Positions 1-9,037 are shown, counted from the first letter of the stretch. The stretch: 64,000 bases of DNA from Bradyrhizobium sp. SRL28 (GCF_018596315.1 NZ_JAHEAG010000026.1:35167-99166), one strand, 5' to 3'. The notes: generated from the sequence alone by a model not told the origin. Program-made: numbers and translations.

Positions 1-528
1 GTCCCTGAACAGCAGTTCGGCGGCCAGATGCGGTTGCGAGCCTGCGCCCGGAGAACCAAAGGTCAGGCCCTCCGGCTTCGACCTGCCGTAGTCGATCATT
101 TCCTGAAGGGTCTTGAAAGGCGCCTGCGCGTTGACCACCAGGAACAACGGCGCCAGCATGGCCATCGCCACCGGCTGCAAATCCTTGCGGTTGTAGTTCA
201 GCTTCTCGAACAGGGCTTCGGCCGTCGCAAACGGCGCGGCCGCATAGAGAAAGGTGTATCCGTCCGGCGCTGCGCGCGAGACCAGTTCGTTGGCGACGCG
301 GGTGCCCGCGCCCGGCTTGTTCTCGACGATGAACTGTTGGTTGAGGCTGCGCCCGAACTGCTCGGCCAGGATACGCAACGAGATGTCGCTCGCCCCGCCC
401 GCCCCGTAAGGCGACACCAGCCGCACGGTCCGCGACGGCCAACTGCCCTCGGCAAATGCCTGATGGTGTGGACCTGCGGCGAAACCGGCGGCGATGGTCC
501 CCAGCAGGGTTCGGCGTGTGACTTTCAT
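1..528 (-). CDS. Bug/TctC-family periplasmic solute-binding protein, partial (C-terminus beyond window)
   Basis: The first 176 residues are present; the frame is open to base 1. The N-terminus has an export signal with a Tat-like RR (TRRTLLG) and a hydrophobic stretch, followed by mature sequence WPSRTVRLVSPYGAGGASD and later VENKPGAG and PDGYTFLY. These are hallmarks of the Bug/TctC family, which captures carboxylates in the periplasm for tripartite tricarboxylate transporters or acts as an orphan binder. It is divergent from the LysR gene starting at 752, so that regulator probably controls it. No TctA/TctB gene is visible, but the upstream side lies inside the window and the downstream side is cut off. 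The ligand cannot be told. Confidence 0.9.
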   Translation of the reverse strand, partial: MKVTRRTLLGTIAAGFAAGPHHQAFAEGSWPSRTVRLVSPYGAGGASDISLRILAEQFGRSLNQQFIVENKPGAGTRVANELVSRAAPDGYTFLYAAAPFATAEALFEKLNYNRKDLQPVAMAMLAPLFLVVNAQAPFKTLQEMIDYGRSKPEGLTFGSPGAGSQPHLAAELLFRD

Positions 529-657
529 GAATGCCTCGTTGGATTCCTTGGGAAGAGCAGCCGCCTGAAGGTGCGGTGCGTCCTTCCCGTTTCATCGAGC
601 CGCGTTGGCGCGATCGCATTGCTGGATCGCCGGGCCTTCGTCGTATCGAGGCTGCAA

Positions 658-680
658 CGATAGAGAGGCGACTTCTATCG
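658..680. promoter_or_regulatory. Perfect 7-bp inverted repeat, candidate LysR operator
   Basis: CGATAGA (658-664), a 9-nt spacer, then TCTATCG (674-680). It lies between the divergent TctC-type gene (start 528) and the LysR gene (start 752), where LysR-type proteins normally bind. The symmetry is seen directly; binding is inferred. Confidence 0.4.
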
Positions 681-751
681 AACAATGTGTATTTTTTGAC
701 CGATTGATAAGCTTGGCCTATGAATACCGAAACGGGGCTGGGAGGCGCGAC

Positions 752-1696
752 ATGGCGATGGATGTGACACTGCGGCAGTTGCGCGCCTACGTGGCCGTGC
801 TGGAAGCCGCAAGCTTCTCGGAAGCCGCCAAGACCATGCATTTGTCGCAAGCGGCGCTCTCAGGGCTGATCAAAGAGCTCGAGAGCCGTGTCGGCGTCCG
901 GCTGCTGGACCGGACGACGCGAAAAGTTTCTGCGTCAGCCGTCGGCGAGACTTTTGCACCGATGGCGCGGCGTGTGCTCTCAAACCTGGACGAGGCGCTC
1001 GACAACCTGACCAACCTCAAGGAGCTGCGCCGCGGGCTGGTGCGTGTCGCGGCCCCCGAAACACTATCCTGCACGCTGCTGCCGGAGCTGATCGCCGGAT
1101 ACAACAACAGCCATCCCGGCGTTGACGTCCGCTTCGACGACGTGCCGATTCAGGAAGTGCTGGCTGGCTTACAGAACGGCTCTACCGATATCGGCTTCGG
1201 CCCGGCCGGCGTCGTTCCGGACCAATCGGTCGAAGTGCACATGATTTGCGCCGATCCGCTCTGGGTGGCGTTGCGCAGCGATGACCCGCTGACAAAGGGC
1301 AAGTCGGTCAGCTGGAAGGATTTGCGCGAGCGGCCCCTGCTCAACTACATGCCCAACATCGCCATCAACGTGTTGAGCAACGTGCCGCCCCGGCATCAGC
1401 CTAAGGAATTGGTGCCGGTGCACCGGGTGAACACGGCATTATCGATGCTGCGGGTGCGACAAGGCGCCGTGATCTGCCCCTCGATGGCGGAGCCGCTGGT
1501 GCGCGGCTTCGGGTTGACGTTCCTGCCGCTGCTGCAACCGGCCGTCAAATGGAGGATCGCGATGTTCGTAACGAACAGCGCATCGCTCTCGCCCGCGGTG
1601 GAAAGCTTTCGCGACTTCACGCTGGATTTCAGCCCGAACTGGGCAGCGATCGGCAACGAGCGCCGCCGCATGAGCGAACGGCGCAAGCGCGGATAA
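752..1696 (+). CDS. LysR-family transcriptional regulator
   Basis: 314 aa. The N-terminal winged HTH is clear (LRQLRAYVAVLEAASFSEAA followed by LSQAALSGLIKELESRVG and LLDRTTRKV, residues about 5-65). A LysR substrate-binding domain of about 220 residues follows (VRVAAPETLSCTLLPELI onward). The ATG at 752 is preferred over upstream in-frame codons because GGGAGG lies just upstream and the HTH begins at once. It is divergent from the Bug/TctC binding protein, the classic arrangement in which the LysR protein responds to the transported carboxylate. The last 20 residues are basic. Effector unknown. Confidence 0.93.
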   Translation: MAMDVTLRQLRAYVAVLEAASFSEAAKTMHLSQAALSGLIKELESRVGVRLLDRTTRKVSASAVGETFAPMARRVLSNLDEALDNLTNLKELRRGLVRVAAPETLSCTLLPELIAGYNNSHPGVDVRFDDVPIQEVLAGLQNGSTDIGFGPAGVVPDQSVEVHMICADPLWVALRSDDPLTKGKSVSWKDLRERPLLNYMPNIAINVLSNVPPRHQPKELVPVHRVNTALSMLRVRQGAVICPSMAEPLVRGFGLTFLPLLQPAVKWRIAMFVTNSASLSPAVESFRDFTLDFSPNWAAIGNERRRMSERRKRG

Positions 1697-1722
1697 CGAA
1701 TGAGCGCGCGACACCCTCACAT

Positions 1723-1857
1723 GTCGTCCCTGCGAACGCAGGGACCCATACCGCGTGATCTCTCGATAAGACAGGTCGCAGACGCATTTCGCAAAACTTC
1801 CGCCGGTGGTTATGGGTCCCTGCGCCCGTGCGCAATTGCGCACTAGGCAGGGACGAC
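1723..1857. repeat. Composite palindromic intergenic repeat (GTCCCTGCG family)
   Basis: This fills much of the 339-bp gap between the LysR gene and the BVMO fusion. A 20-nt perfect hairpin (GTCCCTGCG-AA-CGCAGGGAC, 1726-1745) pairs at a distance with an inverted copy at 1811-1857 (GGACCCATA with TATGGGTCC; GTCGTCCCTGC with GCAGGGACGAC). The second arm carries a nested perfect palindrome GTGCGCAATTGCGCAC (1828-1843). No ORF or inverted-repeat-bounded transposase is present, so it looks like a REP/MITE-like non-autonomous repeat. Confidence 0.75.
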
Positions 1858-2035
1858 GTTGAGAGAGCGCAGAGTGTGGCGGGTAAGTCGCTGCTTCATA
1901 CGGAGAAATTCGCGAAAGCGTGGACCTGGAAGATCGCATCTGCACGAATCATCCAGCGATTGCATTTGTCCTGATGACAAACTGAACCCGCGGCAGTAGC
2001 CTCTCCCAAAATATAAAACGCACGGGAGGAGTAGC

Positions 2036-4714
2036 ATGCCAGACGCAGCGGTCGCAGCACGTTCTTCTGAATCAACGAACAGCCGTACGACGCAACAGGT
2101 CGATGTCGCCGTCGTCGGCGCCGGGTTCGCCGGCCTTTATCTCCTGCATCGCCTGCGCAAGGCCGGCTTCACCGCTGTCGTGATCGAGGAGGCCGGCGAC
2201 GTCGGCGGCACCTGGTACTGGAACCGCTATCCCGGCGCACGCTGCGACATCCAGACCATGGACTACAGCTACACGTTCGACCCCGAACTCGATCGCGAAT
2301 GGACCTGGTCGGAAAAATACGCAACGCAACCGGAAATCCTGCGCTATTTCGGCTTCGTCGCCGACCGTTATGATCTCCGTCGCGACATCCGCTTCGGCAC
2401 CAAGGTCAAGGCCGCGAACTGGGATGACACGAGTGAGCGCTGGCAACTCGTCACCGACAACGGTGCGAGCGTATCCTGCCGCTATTACATCATGGCCACC
2501 GGCTGTCTCTCCACGCCAAAGCCGCCGGAGATCGACGGCGTCAACGATTTCAAGGGGGCGGTCTATTTCACCGGACGCTGGCCGCATGACGGCGTCAATC
2601 TCGCAGGCAAGCGGGTCGCCGTGATCGGCACAGGATCATCGGGCATCCAGTCTATACCGCTGATCGCGGAGCAGGCCGCGCACCTCACCGTGTTCCAGCG
2701 TACGGCGAGCTTTGCCCTGCCCGCGCATAACGGTCCGGCGCCCGACGATCGCAAGACCTACTTTGAGGCTGACCGCGCCGCCTATCGCGAGCAGGCGCGC
2801 TGGTCTCTCGCGGGCGTGCCGTATCCGCAGGAGATGGCGGTGAGCTGGCAATTGAGCGATACCGAGCGCCGCGAGCGCTTCGAGAAGGCGTGGGCGGCCG
2901 GCGATCTCGTCCATATCCTGACCCAGCTCTGGGCCGACCAGGGCGTCGATGTCGACGGCAACGCGCTGATCGGCAAGCTGATCCACGAGAAGATCCGCTC
3001 CGTGGTGAAGGACGACGAGACTGCCGCGGCGCTGAGCCCGCATGACCATCCATTCGGCTCCAAGCGGCCCTGCCTCGATACCAACTACTATGCGACCTAC
3101 AACCGCCCCAACGTCACGCTGGTGAATCTGCGGCAGGAGCCGATCAAGGCGATCACCGCCTCCGGCATCGTCACCGACAAGCGCAGCGTCGATGTCGACG
3201 TCATCGTGTTCGCGACCGGCTTCGATGCCATGACCGGCGCGATGATGGCGGTGCATCCGATCATCGGACGGGCCGGCAAGTCGTTGTCGAGCGTCTGGGC
3301 CCAGGGACCGCAGACCTATCTCGGCCTCACGGTCGCGGGCTTCCCCAACCTCTTCATGATCACCGGCCCCGGCAGCCCATCGGTGCTGTCGAACATGGCG
3401 GTCTCGATCGAGCAGCATGTCGACTGGGTGGTCGATCGTCTGGCAGCGTTGCGCGAGGCCGGCTTCACGACCATGGAAGCAACTGAAACCGCGCAGGCCG
3501 GCTGGGCACGGCACATGGCCGATTGCTCGATGATGACGCTGCATCGGCTGGCCAACACCTGGTACACGGGCGCCAACGTTCCCGGCAAGGCGCAGGGCGT
3601 GATGCCCTATACCGGCGGCGTCGGCCCCTACCGCAGCATTTGCAACGAGGTCGTCGGCGGCGGCATGCTGGGCTTCAAGCTGTCAGGCCCCAATGTTGCC
3701 GAGCAATGCAACGACGGTGAGGTGGTTCGCCTGCAACCGGACGTGCGGCTGGTGCTGGGCATGCTGGCGGAGATGAATCTTCCGCAAATCGAACAGCTTG
3801 GTGCGCAAGGCGCGCGCGGCTTCCTCACCGAATTCAACAAGGGACGGCCGGCCGGCCGCCCGGTCGGCGAGGTCGGTAGCGGCGCGCTGCAAGGCGCCGA
3901 CGGCCCGCTGCCCTACCGTCTCTATCGGCCGGCGACGCCGGGGCCGCATCCGATCGTGGTCTATTTCCACGGCGGCGGCTGGGTCTTGGGTGACGAGCAA
4001 TCCGACGATCCGTTCTGCCGCGACATCTGCCGCCGCAGCGGAATGATCGTGGTCAGCGTCGGGTACCGCCATGCGCCCGAGCATCGCTTCCCGGCCGCGG
4101 CCGAGGATGGCTATGCGGCGACGCGCTGGATCGCCGAACATGCGGCCGAGCTCGGCGGCAAACCGGGACCGGTGCTGGTCGCAGGCTGGAGCGCCGGCGC
4201 CAACATCACCGCCGTCACCTGTCAGCTCGCGCGAGATCGCGGCGGCCCGCAGATAGCCGGCCAACTCCTGGTGTGCCCCGTCACCGATTGCAGATTCGAC
4301 CGCCCCTCCTACACCGACAATGCGGTCGGCTATTTCCTGACACGATCGATGATGTTCTGGTTCTGGGACATCTATTGTTCGCCCGCCGACCGCACCGATC
4401 CGCGCGTGTCGCCGCTGCGCGGCAATCTGGCCGGCCTGCCCCCGGCGTTCGTGGCAACTTGCGAGTTCGATCCGCTGCGCGACGAGGGTATCGAATATGC
4501 CGAGGCGATGGCTGCCGCCGGTGTCCCGGTCGAGCAACTACAGGCGCGTGGCCATATCCACACATCCCTGATGATGGTGGATGTGGTGATCACGGGCGTC
4601 AGCGGACGAGCGAAGATGGCCGAGGCCCTGCGCGGTTTTGCGGGATTGCCTCGGAAATTGGAAGAGAGTGGCGAGGACGCTTCGCCGATCGCGGTGAACG
4701 CTGCCGCGGGATAG
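2036..4714 (+). CDS. Baeyer-Villiger monooxygenase fused to HSL-type alpha/beta-hydrolase (esterase)
   Basis: 892 aa, GGGAGGAG ribosome site. Residues about 20-550 are a class B flavin monooxygenase: FAD motif GAGFAG (28-33), GGTWYWNRYPGARCD, second Rossmann motif VIGTGSSG (196-203), and the KRP...TNYY region holding the active-site Arg. The BVMO fingerprint FxGxxxHxxxWP at 172-183 reads FKGAVYFTGRWP, with Phe178 in place of the usual His. Residues about 563-875 are a hormone-sensitive-lipase-type hydrolase: oxyanion motif HGGGW (645-649), nucleophile GWSAG (Ser719), Asp812 and His842. Known chemistry would be ketone to ester, then hydrolysis to alcohol and acid in one polypeptide. Substrate unknown; the fingerprint change leaves the monooxygenase activity uncertain. 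Confidence 0.92.
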   Translation: MPDAAVAARSSESTNSRTTQQVDVAVVGAGFAGLYLLHRLRKAGFTAVVIEEAGDVGGTWYWNRYPGARCDIQTMDYSYTFDPELDREWTWSEKYATQPEILRYFGFVADRYDLRRDIRFGTKVKAANWDDTSERWQLVTDNGASVSCRYYIMATGCLSTPKPPEIDGVNDFKGAVYFTGRWPHDGVNLAGKRVAVIGTGSSGIQSIPLIAEQAAHLTVFQRTASFALPAHNGPAPDDRKTYFEADRAAYREQARWSLAGVPYPQEMAVSWQLSDTERRERFEKAWAAGDLVHILTQLWADQGVDVDGNALIGKLIHEKIRSVVKDDETAAALSPHDHPFGSKRPCLDTNYYATYNRPNVTLVNLRQEPIKAITASGIVTDKRSVDVDVIVFATGFDAMTGAMMAVHPIIGRAGKSLSSVWAQGPQTYLGLTVAGFPNLFMITGPGSPSVLSNMAVSIEQHVDWVVDRLAALREAGFTTMEATETAQAGWARHMADCSMMTLHRLANTWYTGANVPGKAQGVMPYTGGVGPYRSICNEVVGGGMLGFKLSGPNVAEQCNDGEVVRLQPDVRLVLGMLAEMNLPQIEQLGAQGARGFLTEFNKGRPAGRPVGEVGSGALQGADGPLPYRLYRPATPGPHPIVVYFHGGGWVLGDEQSDDPFCRDICRRSGMIVVSVGYRHAPEHRFPAAAEDGYAATRWIAEHAAELGGKPGPVLVAGWSAGANITAVTCQLARDRGGPQIAGQLLVCPVTDCRFDRPSYTDNAVGYFLTRSMMFWFWDIYCSPADRTDPRVSPLRGNLAGLPPAFVATCEFDPLRDEGIEYAEAMAAAGVPVEQLQARGHIHTSLMMVDVVITGVSGRAKMAEALRGFAGLPRKLEESGEDASPIAVNAAAG

Positions 4715-4771
4715 CGTGCAAGGCAGGCAATAGCTTGGGCGACTTGAGCTGAGTATCTCAGGTCTGGTTGC

Positions 4772-5158
4772 TCAAGAGCGTTTGCGTTGCCTTGACGCTT
4801 TGGGCTGCTTTGGCGCCGGCCTCTTGGCCGCAACCCGGTGTGCCGCCGCCAGCGCGGCGCGAGCCCATGCGATGAGTTCATCGGGTTCGTCGAACAGCCG
4901 CTCCGGCACGCGCCAGAATGCGAGGTCGATCATCTGGCCCTTCTTCGCGTAATTGAGCGGCGGAAACGCCTCGGCTTCCCTGAACGTCTCCCGGTTCTCA
5001 TCATCCACGCGGAAATACAGCGTGTTCTCCGTCACCATCCCCAGCATCACCCCGTCGCAGAACACGCCGGTCTTGCCGAACATGCGCCGTAGGGTGATGC
5101 GGCCAAGCGGCGCGAGTTGCTCGCGCAGAAACTCGGCATAGGTTTCGCTGGCAACCAT
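4772..5158 (-). CDS. TfoX N-terminal domain protein
   Basis: 128 aa. It carries the compact TfoX/Sxy N-terminal fold (LGRITLRRMFGKTGVFCDG, then MVTENTLYFRVDDENR and PPLNYAKKG). It has only the N-domain, followed by a Lys/Arg/Pro/Ala-rich basic tail (RVAAKRPAPKQPKASRQRKR) that may touch nucleic acid. In gammaproteobacteria TfoX is a competence regulator, but stand-alone N-domain proteins in alphaproteobacteria have no established role. It is convergent with the BVMO fusion (57-bp gap) and divergent from the NTF2-like gene. Confidence 0.85.
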   Translation of the reverse strand: MVASETYAEFLREQLAPLGRITLRRMFGKTGVFCDGVMLGMVTENTLYFRVDDENRETFREAEAFPPLNYAKKGQMIDLAFWRVPERLFDEPDELIAWARAALAAAHRVAAKRPAPKQPKASRQRKRS

Positions 5159-5317
5159 CCTTCTATCCGGCTTGGTTCAGACTGTCATGCAATAGATTTT
5201 CTACGTCAACCGCTCAACGAATTTCGCTTATTGTCGCCGTGACGTCCGCAATATCCGGGCTTCTTGCCAGATCGCGCAAGATCTCCCATCAAAAGAAAAC
5301 ATCGGAAATCAGATCTC

Positions 5318-5701
5318 ATGACCGGTACAGACGACGCAAAAGCCATCGAAAGCGTGATCCAGTCCTACCTCGACGGTCTCCACGAGGGCGACGCCGACAA
5401 GATTGCCAGCGCCTTTCATCCGACCAGTGCGCTGACCAGCATCGCGGACAACGGTGAACTGACGATCACGCCGCGCGACGTCTGGCTGAACAACGTCCGG
5501 AACAGGCCGTCGCCGAAGCAGCGGGGCCTGTCGCGCCACGATGAAGTGCTGTCGATCGACCTCGTCGGTCCGACGATGGCTTACGTCAAGCTCAAATGCG
5601 CGATTCCGCCGCGCTTCTTCACCGACCAGCTCTCGCTGTTGAAGATCGACGGCCGCTGGCAGATCGCACAAAAGGTTTTTATGACCGAGCTGCGGGAATA
5701 G
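5318..5701 (+). CDS. NTF2-like (lumazine-binding-type) small protein
   Basis: 127 aa. An N-terminal helix (IESVIQSYLDGLHEGDADKI) and FHPTSALTSI, followed by beta strands ending in LLKIDGRWQIAQKVF, are typical of the SnoaL/NTF2-like superfamily with putative lumazine-binding annotation. Start taken at ATG 5318 (MTGTDDAKAIE); an upstream in-frame extension (from 5264) is basic and lacks fold character. The cone fold binds small ligands or acts as an isomerase, but no catalytic residues can be assigned. It precedes the ATC-hydrolase-like gene by 37 bp, probably one transcript. Confidence 0.8.
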   Translation: MTGTDDAKAIESVIQSYLDGLHEGDADKIASAFHPTSALTSIADNGELTITPRDVWLNNVRNRPSPKQRGLSRHDEVLSIDLVGPTMAYVKLKCAIPPRFFTDQLSLLKIDGRWQIAQKVFMTELRE

Positions 5702-5738
5702 TCTGCCGCAGGCCGGGCCTTATGGGAGGAAGCCGGCG

Positions 5739-6239
5739 ATGAATGTACTCGACGATTACATGGTCGATCCCCGCCTGTCGCTTCTGGACAAGACGCGGAT
5801 CCAGGCCCAGGTGCTGGTGCCGGTGCTGCAGGCGTTGCGCACGGAATTGGGCCGGGAAAAGGCCGACGCGATTGTGAGGCAAGCCTTGCGCGACTGGTCG
5901 AAGCAACTGTTCGCCGCCGTGGGCGAGCGCGTCGAGGGTAGCCCGCGGCGCAAATGGGCGGCCATGCACACCGCGCTCGCCGAAGTCACCGAACGCGAGG
6001 TGACGGTGGAGATGAACAGGCACGACAAGGAAGCGCTGGAATTTGACGTCACGCATTGCCGTTTCGCGGAATTCTTTCGCGCGCTCGGCGAGCCGGAACT
6101 CGGCGCGCTGCTGGTCTGCGCCACCGACTTCGATATCGTTGCGGCCGGTGGCAGCGAAGTCGGCCTCACGCGCGACCAGACCCTGATGCAGGGCGCGCCG
6201 AGCTGTACGTTCCGCTACAGGTTCGCGCCGCGATCATAA
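5739..6239 (+). CDS. L-2-amino-thiazoline-4-carboxylic acid hydrolase family protein
   Basis: 166 aa, ribosome site GGGAGGAA. The C-terminal part shows the family hallmark: FRALGEPELGALLVCATDFD, then RDQTLMQGAPSCTFRYRF. The N-terminal half is helical. The named activity (opening D,L-2-amino-thiazoline-4-carboxylate toward L-cysteine) comes from Pseudomonas AtcB; many members of this Pfam family lie outside cysteine pathways, so the substrate here is open. It is co-directional with the NTF2-like gene and the phytanoyl-CoA dioxygenase-like gene. Confidence 0.78.
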   Translation: MNVLDDYMVDPRLSLLDKTRIQAQVLVPVLQALRTELGREKADAIVRQALRDWSKQLFAAVGERVEGSPRRKWAAMHTALAEVTEREVTVEMNRHDKEALEFDVTHCRFAEFFRALGEPELGALLVCATDFDIVAAGGSEVGLTRDQTLMQGAPSCTFRYRFAPRS

Positions 6240-6322
6240 ATACCTCGTGAAAAGCGCTCTCAATTGCGTATGATGTTTCGCAAAGAAGCCGTGGTCTTAC
6301 CGGCTCGCAAGGGAGAGCGCCG

Positions 6323-7174
6323 ATGGCAACGACAGCGGAGCAAGCATCACCCTGGCTCAACGGGCGATCATTCGCCTCCTTAAGGGAAGAGTTCGACCGC
6401 AGCGGTTACCTGATCTTCGAACGCGTTCTTCCGCCCGAGCGCGTCGCTGAAATCCGAGCGGCGCTGGCGCCGCATCTGGCGCGCGATCTGCTCGGCCGCA
6501 ACGATTTTGAAGGCACCAAAACCAACCGGGTGTACGCCCTACTGGCGAAATCGCCTGTCTTCGCGGAGCTCGCGATCCATCCGCTCACCATGGCCTTTGT
6601 GGAAGCCGAACTCGGCGAGAGCTGCCTGCTGTCCGCCATGCTCGCGATCAACCTGCATCCCGGCGAGACGGTGCAGCCCTGGCACTTCGACGACGGCGCC
6701 GCGAAGATTCCGCGGCCCCGCCCAGCCCTCGGCATCAGCACATTCTGGGCGATCGACGACACGACCGAACAAAATGGCGCCACCGAAATCATTCCGGGAA
6801 GCCATCTGTGGGACGGGCAATATATCGAGGGCGCGCTGCAGCCTGCTCATTTCACCAACCAAGCCGAGCACGATGAGGGCAACAGGGCGGACGCCGTCAA
6901 GCTGATCATGCCGTCGGGATCGCTGGCGATCACCAAGGGAACGCTGTGGCACCGCGGCGGTGCCAACCGGTCAGACCGGCCGCGCCTGATCGTCACGCCG
7001 CAATATTGCGTGGGCTGGGTGCGGCAGCTCGAGAATATGGCGCTCGCCGTGCCCGCCGACGTGGCGAGCCAACTGCCGGAGCGTGCACGCGAGCTGATCG
7101 GCTACTCGATCCATCCGCCGTTCATGGGTTATGTCGACGGCGTTCATCCCAGGCGCCTGCTGCGCATGCACTGA
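6323..7174 (+). CDS. Phytanoyl-CoA dioxygenase-family Fe(II)/2-oxoglutarate oxygenase
   Basis: 283 aa. The jelly-roll metal triad is visible: WHFDDG gives His121 and Asp123, and LWHRGGANRS gives His210, with Arg219 or Arg221 as candidate 2-oxoglutarate anchor. Supporting motifs are FWAIDDTTEQNGATEIIPGS and MPSGSLAITKG. Length fits bacterial PhyH-like hydroxylases. The family hydroxylates small hydrophobic or CoA-linked substrates; this one lies between two BVMO genes, which suggests a shared catabolic or tailoring route but does not prove it. It converges on the second BVMO, leaving a 34-bp gap. Confidence 0.88.
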   Translation: MATTAEQASPWLNGRSFASLREEFDRSGYLIFERVLPPERVAEIRAALAPHLARDLLGRNDFEGTKTNRVYALLAKSPVFAELAIHPLTMAFVEAELGESCLLSAMLAINLHPGETVQPWHFDDGAAKIPRPRPALGISTFWAIDDTTEQNGATEIIPGSHLWDGQYIEGALQPAHFTNQAEHDEGNRADAVKLIMPSGSLAITKGTLWHRGGANRSDRPRLIVTPQYCVGWVRQLENMALAVPADVASQLPERARELIGYSIHPPFMGYVDGVHPRRLLRMH

Positions 7175-7208
7175 CTGGTGCAAGGGCGCCGCGGCCTCTC
7201 CGCGCGCC

Positions 7209-8873
7209 TTACTCTGCGGCGGTCGCGGACCTCACAGATGCCCGCGCGTCCGCATCGAACACGATGCCCTCATAGCCCTTCTGTGCAACGTCGGTTATGG
7301 CGGCGACGTACTTTGGCGTACCGCCATTATAAACGAGATAACGTGTCTTGCCGTGTTCGTGGCCGGGGATGTTGGAATTGTACCCGGTGAACCAGGACTT
7401 GGCTTTGCGCATCAGCATGATGGCGTACATCTTGGTCACATGCGCGGTCCAGCGCGCCTGCGCCTCGGCCGTTGGCTCCGCTCGCGTGTAGCCGCGGCGC
7501 CAGATGTGCTCGAGCAGGCCCATGCACCAGCCGACGCCGTTCTCTATGCCGCGCGGAAAATTCGTCGAGGCCGAACCGCTCTGCGGCCCGGTCGGCATCA
7601 GCAAATTCGGAAAACCGTGGGCCATCATGCCGAGAAAGGTCGAGGGCCCGTCGCGCCATTGGTCGGCCAGTTTCACCCCGCCGACGCCGGTGATGTCGAT
7701 TGCATCGAATGAGCCGGTGATGGCATCAAAGCCCGTGGAATAGACCAGAATATCGAGTTCGTAATCGCGCGCACTGGTGCGCAGGCCAGTCGCGGTCACG
7801 CACTCGATCGGGGTCTCGCTGATGTCGACGAGGTGCACATTGTCGCGGTTATAGGCCTCGAAGTAGTTGGTCTCCAGCGGCACCCGTTGCACGCCAAAAC
7901 CATGATCCCTGGGAATCAGTTTCTCCGCCGTCACCGGGTCCTTCACCCGCCGGCGGATGCGGTCAGCGATGTAGGCGGAAAACTCGGCGTTGGCCGCCTC
8001 GTCGGTAAAGATCTCGCGAAAGTTGCTCAGCCAGATGCCGAAGCCGGGCTCGTCATAGAGATTGTCCCACAGCGCCAGCCGCTCCTCGCGCGTGGCCTCA
8101 TAGAAGCCGCGCCGGTCCGGCTCGTGCTCGAAGCCGCCGGGGGTCCGCTTGCAGGCCGCGAAAATTTCGTCGTAGCGCGCGCGAATGTCGGCCATGTCTT
8201 CATCCGAGATCGGGCTGTTGTTGAGCGGCGCACTCCAGTTCGGACGCCGCTGAAACACGGTCAACTCGCCGACCTTGTCCGCGATCTCGCCGATCACCTG
8301 GATTGCGGTCGCGCCGGTGCCGATGATGCCGACCCTCTTGCCGGCCAGCTCGACCGGCTCATGCGGCCAATGAAACGTGTGAAACGAGCGTCCCTTGAAG
8401 GTCTCCATGCCTTCCAGGCGCGGCAGCGTCGGCGTCGACAGCAACCCGATCGTGAGGATGACGAACCGGCAGGACAGCTCACGGCCATCGTCGAGCCGGA
8501 GCCGCCACAGATGATTTGCCTCGTCGAACCTTGCCTGTTCGACTTTGCGGTTGAACCGCATGTATTTGCGCAAGTCGAATTTATCGGCGACGTAGTTCAG
8601 ATAGCGCAGGTTCTCCGGTTGCGCCGAGAACCGCTCCTTCCAGTGCCACTCATTGAGCAGCTCCTTGGAGAAAGAATAGCCATAGGTGTAGCTCTCGGAA
8701 TCGAAACGTGCGCCCGGATAGCGGTTCCAGTACCAGGTACCGCCGAGGTCCGGCGCGGCATCCAGCACAAGGGCATCCACCCCGAGATCGGCCAGCCGCT
8801 TGATCTGGTAGATGCCCGACACGCCCGCGCCGACGACGACGACCTCGTAGTGTGGCTTGATGTCCCCGGTCAT
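7209..8873 (-). CDS. Baeyer-Villiger monooxygenase (cyclohexanone/phenylacetone monooxygenase-like)
   Basis: 554 aa, normal BVMO length. FAD motif GAGVSG (15-20), GGTWYWNRYPGARFD, intact fingerprint FKGRSFHTFHWP (159-170, His165 present), NADPH Rossmann motif IGTGATA, and C-terminal MPTGPQSGSASTNFPRGIEN. It is expected to insert oxygen next to a ketone carbonyl using FAD, NADPH and O2 in the cytoplasm. Unlike the fused paralogue at 2036 it keeps the fingerprint His and has no hydrolase domain. Substrate unknown. Confidence 0.95.
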   Translation of the reverse strand: MTGDIKPHYEVVVVGAGVSGIYQIKRLADLGVDALVLDAAPDLGGTWYWNRYPGARFDSESYTYGYSFSKELLNEWHWKERFSAQPENLRYLNYVADKFDLRKYMRFNRKVEQARFDEANHLWRLRLDDGRELSCRFVILTIGLLSTPTLPRLEGMETFKGRSFHTFHWPHEPVELAGKRVGIIGTGATAIQVIGEIADKVGELTVFQRRPNWSAPLNNSPISDEDMADIRARYDEIFAACKRTPGGFEHEPDRRGFYEATREERLALWDNLYDEPGFGIWLSNFREIFTDEAANAEFSAYIADRIRRRVKDPVTAEKLIPRDHGFGVQRVPLETNYFEAYNRDNVHLVDISETPIECVTATGLRTSARDYELDILVYSTGFDAITGSFDAIDITGVGGVKLADQWRDGPSTFLGMMAHGFPNLLMPTGPQSGSASTNFPRGIENGVGWCMGLLEHIWRRGYTRAEPTAEAQARWTAHVTKMYAIMLMRKAKSWFTGYNSNIPGHEHGKTRYLVYNGGTPKYVAAITDVAQKGYEGIVFDADARASVRSATAAE

Positions 8874-9037
8874 GCACGGCTTCCGTTGTTGTTTCTTGGA
8901 CGACTTTGGCGCGGTCGGGGTCGACTATACCCAATAATTCTCGTCCTGCACTTGCGTCAGGATGCCGGGTTGCGCCGCGAAAACGGTCGCTCAAACATTG
9001 TTTGAAAGCGGCGCGTGTCGCCTCCCGCCTGGCTGCG

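Noticed and set aside
28..663. Long + strand frame at the left edge
   Set aside because: It is antisense to the Bug/TctC gene on the other strand, which has a signal peptide and clear family motifs; the + frame is Arg-rich and matches nothing.
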